DNA from: Actinoplanes lutulentus
Lineage (GTDB): Bacteria; Actinomycetota; Actinomycetes; Mycobacteriales; Micromonosporaceae
Assembly (NCBI RefSeq): GCF_003259845.1
Contig: NZ_QLMJ01000026.1
Coordinates: 1 to 64,000 of the forward strand
Length of the DNA: 64,000 nt
Direction of reading: 5' to 3'
Part shown: positions 16,371-24,007 of the stretch, piece by piece
Layout: each line of letters starts with the position of its first letter
How positions within the stretch are numbered: position 1 is the first letter of the stretch
The notes under the pieces: generated by a model
Seen by the model: only the letters and a program-made list of their open reading frames with translations
Told to the model about the DNA's origin: nothing
The model's database searches: none
Program-made: the position numbers and the translations under genes

Positions 16371-16596
16371 CAGCCCGGCCGGTGTTCCGCCCGGGCCTCA
16401 GTCCGGCCGGTGTTCCGCCCGGGCCTCAGTCCGGCCGGTGTTCCGCCCGGGCCTCAGTCCGGCCGGTGTTCCGACCGAGCCTGCGCCCAGCGGGTGTGTC
16501 GACCGAGCCTTTAGCCCGGCGGGTGTGTCGACCGGGGCCTCAGTCCGGCGGGTGTCTCGACCGGGCCTTAGCCCGGCGGGTGTCTCGAACGAGACG
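16371..16596. repeat. 28-bp minisatellite, about 8 copies
   Basis: The unit reads CAGTCCGGCCGGTGTTCCGC followed by CCGGGCCT. Copies begin at 16371, 16399, 16427, 16455, 16483, about 16513, 16541 and 16569. The first three are nearly identical and later copies diverge (GGTGTGTCGACC, GGTGTCTCGACC). There are no unique spacers, so it is not a CRISPR array. It fills the promoter side of the XRE gene. Confidence 0.9.
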
Positions 16597-16724
16597 ATCC
16601 GATCGCTCCGCGCGAGACGGCGAGAATCCATTTCCGGGATTCTCGCCAGCTGCGCTTGAGCCCGAGCCTAAGGCAAGCGAGGCTCCATTGTGTAGTCGGT
16701 GAATCGCTCATGGTGAGGATTGGC

Positions 16725-16976
16725 ATGCTGGTTCCGCGGACCGAACACGTCGGAGACCGCCCGTCGTGGGACTGCCGGGTCTGCGGCAAGCCGTGGCCGT
16801 GCGCCACCGCGAAGGTCGAACTCTCCGAGCAGTACCAGAACTTCCCGCACGGCCTGGCCGTCTATCTCGGATCCTGCATGCTCGAAGCGATCGACGACTG
16901 GGCCGCCGGATCGGGCGGCCCGCCGGCGGACCTGTACGAGCGTTTCCTCGGCTGGAGCGGCAGCAGCCTCAACTGA
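16725..16976 (+). CDS. Small CxxC...WPC protein, copy 1
   Basis: The 83-residue protein begins MLVPRTEHVGDRPSWDCRVCG. It has CRVCGKPWPC, a cysteine cluster that could bind zinc, then a helical region with AVYLGSCMLEAI and ends LYERFLGWSG. GTGAGGA 6 nt upstream supports the ATG at 16725; an ATG at 16710 is also in frame. A clear paralogue lies at 39784-40008 on the other strand, and both begin MLV. I do not recognise a named function. The neighbourhood (XRE/DUF397, tandem repeats) gives no firm clue. Confidence 0.8.
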   Translation: MLVPRTEHVGDRPSWDCRVCGKPWPCATAKVELSEQYQNFPHGLAVYLGSCMLEAIDDWAAGSGGPPADLYERFLGWSGSSLN

Positions 16977-17677
16977 GGCTGTTCGCGCTGGGTTTGTGCT
17001 GGGTTTTCGTGCCGGGTTTGTGCCGGGCTTCGCGCTGGGTTCGTGCCGGGTCTTCGTGCTGGCTTAACGGTGTGGTCGCCGTAGGTGACAGCTGGCAGCC
17101 CTGTTTACGAGAGCCTCGAAGCTGTCTGAGCTGTCTTGAGCTACGGCGCGCTCAATGTTCGGCTCGCCAACGGTCGGCTCGGCCAGTGGTGGGGCCTGCT
17201 TTCCGCCAAGCCGAGGCCGACGTTGAAGCGCCGTGGACGAATCGCCGTTGCGTGTCGAATTCGGGTGCGTATCGAACCTGAAGTCGACACGGAGCGGGCT
17301 ACCTGCGGTGTGCGTGTCGAATTCGGGTGCGTATCGAACCCTTAATCGACACACTCGCACTGGCCGGCGCGATGTTGGGCCGCCATTCCCACTCCGCTGT
17401 GGTCAGGGGACCAAGATCGCGGAGGAAGGACAGGAGGGCCGACGCAACGGGCTGCGGGAGGGCGCGGTGGAACGGGCTGCCGGTAGGGGCGCCCTCCGTG
17501 CGACGACGCTTCTACCTGTGAAAACGTCGATTTGTCAGTAACGCCAGCCAGCCGCCGCACGTGCCAGCCGACGGCTCCCGGTGACCCGCAAATGCCCGCA
17601 AATGCCCGTCAACACCCGCCAAGAATCGCAAAACCGCCAAGAACTCGCCCCGGCCCGCCTACCAAGACCCCGCCCCA
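16977..17677. other. 701-bp gap without a convincing gene; repeat-rich
   Basis: It begins with iterated 'GTGCYGGGTT' phrases (16985-17065). A 30-bp direct repeat follows at 17249-17278 and 17311-17340 (TGCGTGTCGAATTCGGGTGC..). It ends with CCCGCAAATGCCCGCAAATG iterations near 17584-17606. Open frames here have no ribosome sites and repeat-driven composition, so none is called. Confidence 0.6.
17249..17340. repeat. 30-bp direct repeat pair
   Basis: Two identical 30-bp blocks (17249-17278 and 17311-17340) contain GTGTCGAATTCGGGTGCG followed by TATCGAACC, with a 32-bp spacer. GTCGACAC and ATCGACAC flanks complement the GTGTCGA start, so each block can also form a hairpin. Confidence 0.85.
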
Positions 17678-18541
17678 TCACGGCAGCGTCTGGAACGACC
17701 TCCTCGAAAACCCGATCATGTACCCGTCGATCGTCGTCCGCACCCCGGCATCCGGACGATCCGCCGCACCCAGCGTCACAAACAACGGCGTGAAATGGTC
17801 CGGCGTCGGATGGGCGAACGGCATCCCCGGTGCCCGATTCTGATAAGCCGCCAACTCGTCCACATCCCCGCGCCCCAGCGCCTCCGCCGCCCACGCGTCA
17901 AACTCCGACGACCACGCTGGGACAGCACCGTTCAGCACCATGTCACGCGTCACGAACGGCAACCCGTGCACCATGAACCCGGACCCGATCACCAGCACCC
18001 CCTCGGCGCGCAGCTCGCGCAGCCGCGCGCCGATCTCCAGCAGCCGGCTCGGGTCCTGGGTGGGCATGCTGAGCTGCCGGACCGGCACGTCGGCCAGCGG
18101 GTACATGGCCATCAGCGGCACCCACGCTCCGTGATCGAGACCGCGGGACGCGTGCTGGTGCACCGGCAGCAACGATGACACCTGACGGGCCAATGTGGAC
18201 GCGTCCGGGGTGTCGTACCGCATCGAGTAGTACCGCGGGTGGAAGCCGCCGAAGTCGTAGACCAGCGGCCCGTCGGCGGACAACGACAGCGGCGCGCTCT
18301 CCCAGTGCGCGGAGACGATCAGGATGCTGCGGGGTTTCGGCATCGTCAGCGCCCAGTCGAAGAGCTGCCGCAGCCACGGACCGTCGTCGAACAGCGGTGG
18401 CGCTCCGTGACTGAGGTAGAGCGCGGGCAACGGACCGTCGGCCGGCTCCCAGGCCCGCTGCGCGCGGGCGCGGGGCAGGGCTTCGAGCAGAAACTGATCG
18501 TACGCACCCGCGGGCACCGCGGGGTTCAGGACCGAACTCAT
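17678..18541 (-). CDS. Class III extradiol dioxygenase (4,5-DOPA dioxygenase-like, LigB fold)
   Basis: The 287-residue non-heme iron enzyme of the YgiD/DODA family cleaves aromatic rings or related substrates. Metal-ligand motifs are visible: ALYLSHGAPPLF, SAHWES, GLDHGAWVPL and FVTLGAADR near the C terminus. The ATG at 18541 overlaps the marR stop (ATGA), so the two are translated together. MarR partners commonly sense aromatic or electrophilic compounds, and the divergent DoxX gene fits an oxidative or quinone stress operon. Confidence 0.88.
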   Translation of the reverse strand: MSSVLNPAVPAGAYDQFLLEALPRARAQRAWEPADGPLPALYLSHGAPPLFDDGPWLRQLFDWALTMPKPRSILIVSAHWESAPLSLSADGPLVYDFGGFHPRYYSMRYDTPDASTLARQVSSLLPVHQHASRGLDHGAWVPLMAMYPLADVPVRQLSMPTQDPSRLLEIGARLRELRAEGVLVIGSGFMVHGLPFVTRDMVLNGAVPAWSSEFDAWAAEALGRGDVDELAAYQNRAPGMPFAHPTPDHFTPLFVTLGAADRPDAGVRTTIDGYMIGFSRRSFQTLP

Positions 18542-19017
18542 GAGGGGCATGCTCCGTCCGGGTCGACGGCGCTCATGATGCGCCGGCCGATCTCTCGCAA
18601 TTGACGTACTTGACTCTTGGTCAGCTGATCGAAGACCAGTGCGCGGGCCGCCTCGACGTGGCCGGGCGCGGACTCGACCACCTTGTCCCAGCCGGAATCG
18701 GTCAGCTCGGCGAGCGTGTAGCGCCCGTCGGTCGGGTCCGGGAAGCGGCGCACCCAGCCGCGTTTCTCCAGCCGCCCGACGGCCTGCGAGAGCCGGGCGA
18801 GCGACCCCTCGGCGAACGCGGCGAGCACGCTCATCCGCAGCTGGCGGCCGGGTGATTCGGAGAGGCCGGCGAGGATGCCGTACTCGAAGTGGCTGACGCC
18901 GGCGTCGCGCTGCAACTGGGCGTCGAGCGCTGCCGGAAGGCGCATGAAAACGCTGGTCAGCGCCATCCACGCGGCCCGCTCCTCATCGTCGAGCCAGCGC
19001 GGCTCATTCGTCTCCAT
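18538..19017 (-). CDS. MarR-family transcriptional regulator
   Basis: The 159-residue winged-HTH repressor has the MarR recognition helix and wing (SLARLSQAVGRLEKRGWVRRFPDPTDGRYT). It is first gene with the dioxygenase and divergent from doxX across an 84-bp gap. The gap carries repeated AAGTCAA/TTGAAGTCAA and CAACTGTTG sequences, likely MarR sites for both promoters. The ATG for METNEPRW at 19017 was preferred to the adjacent ATG at 19020. Confidence 0.92.
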   Translation of the reverse strand: METNEPRWLDDEERAAWMALTSVFMRLPAALDAQLQRDAGVSHFEYGILAGLSESPGRQLRMSVLAAFAEGSLARLSQAVGRLEKRGWVRRFPDPTDGRYTLAELTDSGWDKVVESAPGHVEAARALVFDQLTKSQVRQLREIGRRIMSAVDPDGACPS

Positions 19018-19101
19018 CACCTCATCCTAACGCTTGCATGTTTAAGTCAACGTACTCTACGTTTCACTCAACTGTTGAAGTCAAATCCTGAAGGAACCGA
19101 T

Positions 19102-19476
19102 ATGAACATCGCCCTGTGGATCGTCGCCGGTCTGCTTGCTCTCGCCTTCCTCGCGGCCGGCGCGATGAAGCTGCTGCAGCCGAAGGAGAAGCTGATCGCT
19201 TCCGGACTGGGCTGGACCGAGAACTACAGCGCCGGCGCGGTCAAGGCGATCGGCGCGGTGGAGATCCTCGCCGCGATCGGCCTGATCCTCCCGGCCGCGC
19301 TGGACATCGTCCCGATCCTGGTCCCGCTGGCCGCGCTCGGCCTCGTGATCATCATGATCGGCGCGATCGTCGTGCACGCGCGCCGCAAGGAGAACCAGGC
19401 CCTCGTCCCCAACATCGCCCTGCTCCTGCTGTCCGCGTTCGTCGTCTGGGGACGCTTCGGCCCGCACGCCTTCTAA
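19102..19476 (+). CDS. DoxX-family membrane protein
   Basis: The 124-residue protein has four transmembrane helices (ALWIVAGLLALAFLAAGAMK, AVEILAAIGLILPAALD, LVPLAALGLVIIMIGAIVVH, LLLLSAFVVWGRF) and the GAMKL..P start common in DoxX proteins. GAAGGAACC precedes the ATG. DoxX proteins are linked to redox and thiol stress. It is divergent from marR and probably repressed by it. Confidence 0.92.
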   Translation: MNIALWIVAGLLALAFLAAGAMKLLQPKEKLIASGLGWTENYSAGAVKAIGAVEILAAIGLILPAALDIVPILVPLAALGLVIIMIGAIVVHARRKENQALVPNIALLLLSAFVVWGRFGPHAF

Positions 19477-19500
19477 GCCAAGGTCAAACCCCAAGTCAAA

Positions 19501-19528
19501 GGCCGCTTTGCGTACGCACGAAGCGGCC
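19501..19528 (+). terminator. Hairpin after doxX
   Basis: GGCCGCTT (19501-19508) pairs with AAGCGGCC (19521-19528), with an inner TGCGTACGCA palindrome. It lies 24 bp after doxX. There is no U tract, so efficiency is uncertain. Confidence 0.45.
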
Positions 19529-19641
19529 GCACACCACGGTCACCATGAGCGACAGCCAGCAGCCGTGGCGTACAGCCGTCCCGCGCGGCGATCATGCCGA
19601 CCCGGCGGTCGAGGCCGGGGGTGGCGTGATTGGGTTGCCGG

Positions 19642-20250
19642 GTGACCTCGTGGTTCGACCTGCCCGCAGCCCAAGTGGACAAAGCGGCCAAGCTGCTACT
19701 CAACTGGCAGCTGTCCGCCAACGACGTGACCGTACGGATCACCGAGGTCGAGGCGTACAGCGGACTCGGCGAGGATCCCGCGAGCCATGCGCACCGCGGG
19801 ATGACCAACCGCAACGCGGTGATGTTCGGGCCGGCCGGGCGGCTGTACGTCTACCAGATCTACGGCATGCACTTCTGCGCGAACGTGGTCTGCGGTGAGA
19901 CCGGCCGGGCCGCTGCCGTGCTGCTCCGCGCCGGCGAGGTGGTCGACGGCCTGGAGATCGCGAGGCAGCGCCGCCCGGCCGCTCGGCGTGACACCGACCT
20001 GGCCGCCGGTCCGGGGAAGCTCATGCAGGTTCTGGCGCTCAACACCACCGCCACCGACACTCCCCTGCTGGACGGCTCCGGCCCGGCCACCCTGCACTCA
20101 CCCGCAAAGCCGGAGTACGCCGCAAAAATCGAGTCCGGCCCGAGGGTCGGAGTGACGTCGGCCCACGACGTGCCGTGGCGCTTCTGGATCAGCGGCGACC
20201 CGACCGTGAGCACCTACCGCCGCCACACACCCCGCCGCCGCGTCGGCTGA
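19642..20250 (+). CDS. 3-methyladenine DNA glycosylase (AAG/MPG family)
   Basis: This base-excision repair enzyme removes alkylated purines. The 202-residue protein shows ITEVEAYSGLGEDPASHAHRG with the catalytic Glu in EVEAY, then RNAVMFGPAGRLYVYQIYGMH, LLRAGE and AAGPGKLMQVLALN, the order and length of the bacterial AAG family. The start is uncertain: GTG at 19642 gives VTSWFDLPA, while TTG at 19630 adds four residues. No ribosome site is obvious, so leaderless translation is possible. Confidence 0.92.
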   Translation: MTSWFDLPAAQVDKAAKLLLNWQLSANDVTVRITEVEAYSGLGEDPASHAHRGMTNRNAVMFGPAGRLYVYQIYGMHFCANVVCGETGRAAAVLLRAGEVVDGLEIARQRRPAARRDTDLAAGPGKLMQVLALNTTATDTPLLDGSGPATLHSPAKPEYAAKIESGPRVGVTSAHDVPWRFWISGDPTVSTYRRHTPRRRVG

Positions 20251-20297
20251 GCCCGGTAACGCCGGCACCGAACCGGCAACGGCGCCGACGGGTGACC

Positions 20298-20344
20298 GAT
20301 CTTGTGAGCTTCGGCCCTCACCGCAACCAGAAACTCACAAGATC
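20298..20344. repeat. Intergenic palindromic repeat, copy 1
   Basis: GATCTTGTGAG (20298-20308) and CTCACAAGATC (20334-20344) are perfect inverted arms, and pairing continues inward with one mismatch. The same arms occur at 33736-33782 and, degraded, at 39611-39664. Related CTTGTGCTCGTGGTC hairpins lie at 53701 and 54213. It sits between convergent genes and could double as a terminator. Confidence 0.7.
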
Positions 20345-20406
20345 CACAACCGCCGCCCGATCGCGCCAGCCACACCGTCCACGCCAGACCCCGCCGGCCG
20401 AAAACC

Positions 20407-21654
20407 CTACGAGCGACGGAACTCGTGCGTGAACACGTACGTGCTCGCCTCGATCCCGACCCTCGCCCCCTGAATATCCGCGCTGCGGAAGTGGATCCCA
20501 CCCCACACCCGTGCGTTGATCAGCTCAGTCAGCGCCTGCGAGAACGCCCCATACGTCCGCGTACTCCCGGTATCCGCGCTGGTAGCACTGAACCCGATCC
20601 GATCACGCCCGAAGAACAGCAGCAGCGCGGTCATCGACGCACCGGTCGCGCAGGCGTGCCCCGACGTGTAATCCGGACTACCCGGCGTGACGAGCAGCGG
20701 CGTCCACTCAGGATCAGCGACCGTAGCCGCGTTGCCATCGGTGTCCGCGAGCCGCACCGCGGTGACCGGACGCCAGAAACCCCAGTGCCGCTTCTCGTTG
20801 AAGCACGCCGACGTGGCATCGGTGACGGCCATGTTCACCAGAGCCAGCAACCGGGCGGCCTGCACGCCACCGAGCCGCTGCGAGACGATCAGCTGCCGGT
20901 TGATCTCCCATTGGGTCATCCGCCGGTCGTGCCACCAGCGCGCGGCGTCAGCCTGGTCGGCGGTACGGACCGTGCTGTTCACGCCTCCGACCTCTTTGAC
21001 CTCGTTCAGATCACGGGCGTACGCCGCGCTGCCGAGCGCCGGCGGCCCAGCGGTGCGATAGATCGACGTGCTCGGGATCGAGAACGGCTTGAGGTCGGCG
21101 GTCCACGCACCGAGGTTCGCGAACGTCGGCGGCGTCGGACGCCACTGGCCGGGCAGCGTCCCGACCGGGAACTCCTCGACCCCGAACGCGCCGTCACCCT
21201 GCCGTTCGGCGAGCATGGCCGCCGCGGTTCGTTCGCCGATCGCGATCCCGCCGCGCTCGGCCGCGCCGTCCGGGATCCCGGCCAGGAACGTGTCGTACTG
21301 CGCGCGGATCCGGTCGTGCTGCTCCGGGAAGATCCCGGTCAGGACCTGGTACGCGGCAGCGGCAACCGCCGCACCACCCGACTCCCGCCCGGTCGCGGGC
21401 ACCGCGGTCAGGTACGGCCGGTACGGCTTACCCGCGATCGAGTTGACCGCGTCGTAGACAGCGCCCTGCACCATCGAGAAGCTGCGCCCCTGCACCCACG
21501 GGTTCTGCCGGGCGACGGTCCAGATCGCTTCCTCGGCATGCAGGTTCCAGGTGATCACCGCGTCCGCCGGGATCGCCCGCCCGGACGCCTCGACCGGTGC
21601 CGGTGTCAGGACCAGCGCCGCGACTACAACGGGCACGAACAGAGATCGAGCCAT
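20407..21654 (-). CDS. Secreted vanadium-dependent haloperoxidase/PAP2-type protein
   Basis: The 415-residue protein has a Sec signal peptide (cleavage near PVEASG). The C-terminal half has the vanadate/phosphate-binding residues in order: EKRHWGFWRPVTA (Lys, Arg), DYTSGHACATGASM (Ser-Gly-His) and WGGIHFRSAD (His). It matches the bacterial vanadium-haloperoxidase-like family rather than small PAP2 phosphatases, by length and by the KRHW-F-RP motif. Haloperoxidase versus phosphatase activity cannot be told from sequence alone. It is monocistronic. Confidence 0.88.
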   Translation of the reverse strand: MARSLFVPVVVAALVLTPAPVEASGRAIPADAVITWNLHAEEAIWTVARQNPWVQGRSFSMVQGAVYDAVNSIAGKPYRPYLTAVPATGRESGGAAVAAAAYQVLTGIFPEQHDRIRAQYDTFLAGIPDGAAERGGIAIGERTAAAMLAERQGDGAFGVEEFPVGTLPGQWRPTPPTFANLGAWTADLKPFSIPSTSIYRTAGPPALGSAAYARDLNEVKEVGGVNSTVRTADQADAARWWHDRRMTQWEINRQLIVSQRLGGVQAARLLALVNMAVTDATSACFNEKRHWGFWRPVTAVRLADTDGNAATVADPEWTPLLVTPGSPDYTSGHACATGASMTALLLFFGRDRIGFSATSADTGSTRTYGAFSQALTELINARVWGGIHFRSADIQGARVGIEASTYVFTHEFRRS

Positions 21655-21759
21655 CTTTTCCCCCTGTGTAGACGGTCGTCAGACTCATCGAACCTGACGC
21701 CGGCACCACAGGAACATCGATAGCTATAACTTGTAGCGGCCTTCGGGGAACCACACGTT

Positions 21760-22710
21760 TCAGGCCGCCCACCACGTAGCGGCCACCAGCTCCGCCACCA
21801 GCGTCTCGGTCAGCAGCCGGACGTCCGCGTCGTCGTCGTGCGGATAACGGATCACCCCGGCCGCGCCCTCCACCGGCCCGCCCACCGACAAAACGGTCGA
21901 GCCCCGCTGCCGGATCCACTCCATCGCCTGCTCGTCGTACCGCGACCCCGGGAACAACAACGCCCGATAGTCCAATGTCTTGGTCAGGTAGACGTCCACA
22001 TGCGCCCAGTCACCGGTTTCGGTCGCGTCAGCCCGGCGACGCGGCCCCTCGCGGACCATCAGCGCGGACTGCTCGGCCGACGAGATCCGCTCCACCGGCG
22101 CGATCGTGTAGAGGTCCCCGTCGAGCATTTCCAGCGCCATCGGCAACCAGTCACGACGCGTGTCGAGCAGATGCGCGGTCGCCTCAGCGGCACGCCGCAA
22201 CAGTCCCGCACCATCGAAGGCCACCCCGGTGAGCTGCGCGTTCATCATCAGCAGCAGCGCCAGCGTGTGCTGAAAACTGCGGCACGCCACCCCACCGCGC
22301 TCCGGCCCGGCCAGCATCGGCACGGTCAGCAGCGCGTCTTCGGCGATCGGCGTCGGATCAGCGCTGTTGGTCAGCGCCACGATCGGCGACGTGCCGCGAT
22401 ACCGCGCGACCGCGTCGACCGTCTCGCGACTGCCGCCGGTCGCGGAGATCGCCACCACGAGCGTCTCCGGCGTGGCGGGCAGCGATGCCTCCGCCGAGGC
22501 GTACTCCGCGATCGCATCGATGCCGGCGGCGCGCAGCCGCAGCGCGCCCACCCGCGCCGCATAGCGCGAGCTGCCCATTCCTAAGATCAAAACCCTTCTT
22601 GGGTACGCGGAAAGCCCTGCGAACGGGTCAGCGCCCACCAGCGAGCCGGCGAGCCGGTCCAGCGCCTCCGGTTTCTCCTCAAGGTCACGCAGGAACAGGG
22701 CGGCGTCCAT
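21760..22710 (-). CDS. SIS-domain sugar-phosphate isomerase/deaminase-like protein
   Basis: The 316-residue protein has two SIS halves: RRVLILGMGSSRYAARVGAL with ISATGGSRETVDAV, and a second half with ERISSAEQSALMVREGPRRRA. The architecture matches the isomerase half of glucosamine-6-phosphate synthase without the glutaminase domain. Its ATG overlaps the upstream kinase stop (ATGA). Paired with a glucosamine kinase it would logically turn glucosamine-6-phosphate into fructose-6-phosphate and ammonia; that is inference from context. Confidence 0.88.
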   Translation of the reverse strand: MDAALFLRDLEEKPEALDRLAGSLVGADPFAGLSAYPRRVLILGMGSSRYAARVGALRLRAAGIDAIAEYASAEASLPATPETLVVAISATGGSRETVDAVARYRGTSPIVALTNSADPTPIAEDALLTVPMLAGPERGGVACRSFQHTLALLLMMNAQLTGVAFDGAGLLRRAAEATAHLLDTRRDWLPMALEMLDGDLYTIAPVERISSAEQSALMVREGPRRRADATETGDWAHVDVYLTKTLDYRALLFPGSRYDEQAMEWIRQRGSTVLSVGGPVEGAAGVIRYPHDDDADVRLLTETLVAELVAATWWAA

Positions 22711-23801
22711 CAAAGCTCCTCGGTGAAGCGCGAGTCGGTGCGGTATCGGTAGTGCAGAACTTCCATCGGTGCGTATCGCCACCGGGGCAGAAACCGGGCC
22801 GCGTAGATCAGCTCCCGGCACAGTTGCGCGGCCTCGAACCCGGCCAGCAGAGCCTCGTCGAACAGCCCTCCGGCAACCGGCCGATAGGCGCCGAGCAACG
22901 CGTCACGTTCCCGATCAACCCACGCCGCGACCTGCGCGGAGTACGCATGGCCGGTGCGCTTGTTGGCAATCGCGCCGACGTTCCCGAGGCTGACAAGCAA
23001 CTGCGCGACGTCCCGCGCGGCCGGCTCGGCAGAGTCCTGCGGCGCGGCCGGATTCCCGTCAAAGTCAACAACGGCATACCCACCGTCCCACCGCAGAATC
23101 TGCCCGACATGCAGGTCCCCGTGCAGCCGCTGCACCGGCGTCCCGCCGAGTCCGGCCCGGATCGGCGGCAGCGCGAGATCGGCCCGGATTGCCTGCGCGA
23201 CCGAGTCCAGCCACTCGCCGTCGTCACCGTCGGTCAGCTTGAGCGCCTCGTCGAGAGCGTCGAGCCCCTGCGCGGTCCAGCCGGCGACGTCAGCCGAGGT
23301 GGCCGCTCCGACGGGGTCCGGCAGCACGGACGACGGCGCGGCAAGGGCGACGTGCAGCTCAGCGGCCAGCTCACCGAGCAGCCCACCGATCACCGCCGGT
23401 GCACCACCACCCAGCTCAGCGAGCAGATCGTCGACAGCCCACTCCCACCCGTCCACCGCCCCCGGCAGAAACGCGACGACCAGAGCGACGAGATTCTCCT
23501 CGTCGTAGAGAGCAGCGAAGGGCTGCGGCGTCCGCCCGAAACCCACCTCCGCGAGGTGGGCCAGCAGCTCGGGCGTGCGCTGCGGCGCCGGCAGCGGCGG
23601 CTGGAGCCACTTCACGACCACGCTCTCGCCGACCACGACCGAGCGGTGCGTCTGGTCGACGGTGATCGGCCGCTCGACCGGCGAGCCCAGCACCGGCTGC
23701 GGACCGGGGAAGCGATGCAGCCACCCGGGCGACGACGCCTGACTGCCGGACGCGATGAGACGCACCAACGCGACCGAAGCGCCCGTTTCGTCGGCTTCCA
23801 T
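22710..23801 (-). CDS. Glucosamine kinase-like phosphotransferase (actinobacterial GlcNK family)
   Basis: The 363-residue kinase of the maltokinase/aminoglycoside-phosphotransferase fold has the catalytic loop RLHGDLHVGQILR (residues 225-237) and metal-binding DFDGNP (246-251). Both agree with my recollection of the signature of actinobacterial glucosamine kinases, as distinct from Mak maltokinases (DFEG). A C-terminal RELIYAARFLPRW helix completes it. Coupling to a SIS-domain gene is the reported genomic setting for GlcNK. The ATG at 23801 gives MEADETGAS; a further 20 in-frame codons upstream look non-coding. Confidence 0.85.
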   Translation of the reverse strand: MEADETGASVALVRLIASGSQASSPGWLHRFPGPQPVLGSPVERPITVDQTHRSVVVGESVVVKWLQPPLPAPQRTPELLAHLAEVGFGRTPQPFAALYDEENLVALVVAFLPGAVDGWEWAVDDLLAELGGGAPAVIGGLLGELAAELHVALAAPSSVLPDPVGAATSADVAGWTAQGLDALDEALKLTDGDDGEWLDSVAQAIRADLALPPIRAGLGGTPVQRLHGDLHVGQILRWDGGYAVVDFDGNPAAPQDSAEPAARDVAQLLVSLGNVGAIANKRTGHAYSAQVAAWVDRERDALLGAYRPVAGGLFDEALLAGFEAAQLCRELIYAARFLPRWRYAPMEVLHYRYRTDSRFTEEL

Positions 23802-23880
23802 GAGCTCCCTCCCCCGTACCGAATTGATCTTTGACTGACACCCTGCCAGGTGGAGCATCACCCTCGCAGGTCAGGCCATG

Positions 23881-23901
23881 TTTCTGAATCGCGATTCAAA
23901 G
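23881..23901. promoter_or_regulatory. TetR-type operator upstream of potD
   Basis: TTTCTGAATCG-CGATTCAAAG has a perfect TGAATCG/CGATTCA core (23885-23898). It matches the palindrome at 28489-28508 (ATTTGAATT/AATTCAAAT) in its TGAAT...ATTCAAA half-sites. It lies 107 bp upstream of the potD start. The neighbouring TetR gene (27775-28413) probably binds here. Confidence 0.65.
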
Positions 23902-24007
23902 TAAAAAGGAAATTACCAGGTCAGCAGGCTGGTTTTTAGTCTTGTTTCCGCTGACGCGTGCTGCAACACTCGGCGGCCAGGCCGGAACTCCACCTGGAGG
24001 AAACCAC

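Noticed and set aside
16371..16596. Possible CRISPR array (28-bp repeats)
   Set aside because: Repeats are directly adjacent with no unique spacers and no cas gene is present; it is a minisatellite.
15168..17360. Several small plus- and minus-strand frames around the XRE gene and the minisatellite
   Set aside because: Their residues are repeat-encoded (for example RPVFRPGLSPAG iterations) with no start signals.
19630..19641. TTG start for the DNA glycosylase
   Set aside because: It adds four residues without homology or ribosome site; GTG 19642 was preferred, though neither is proved.
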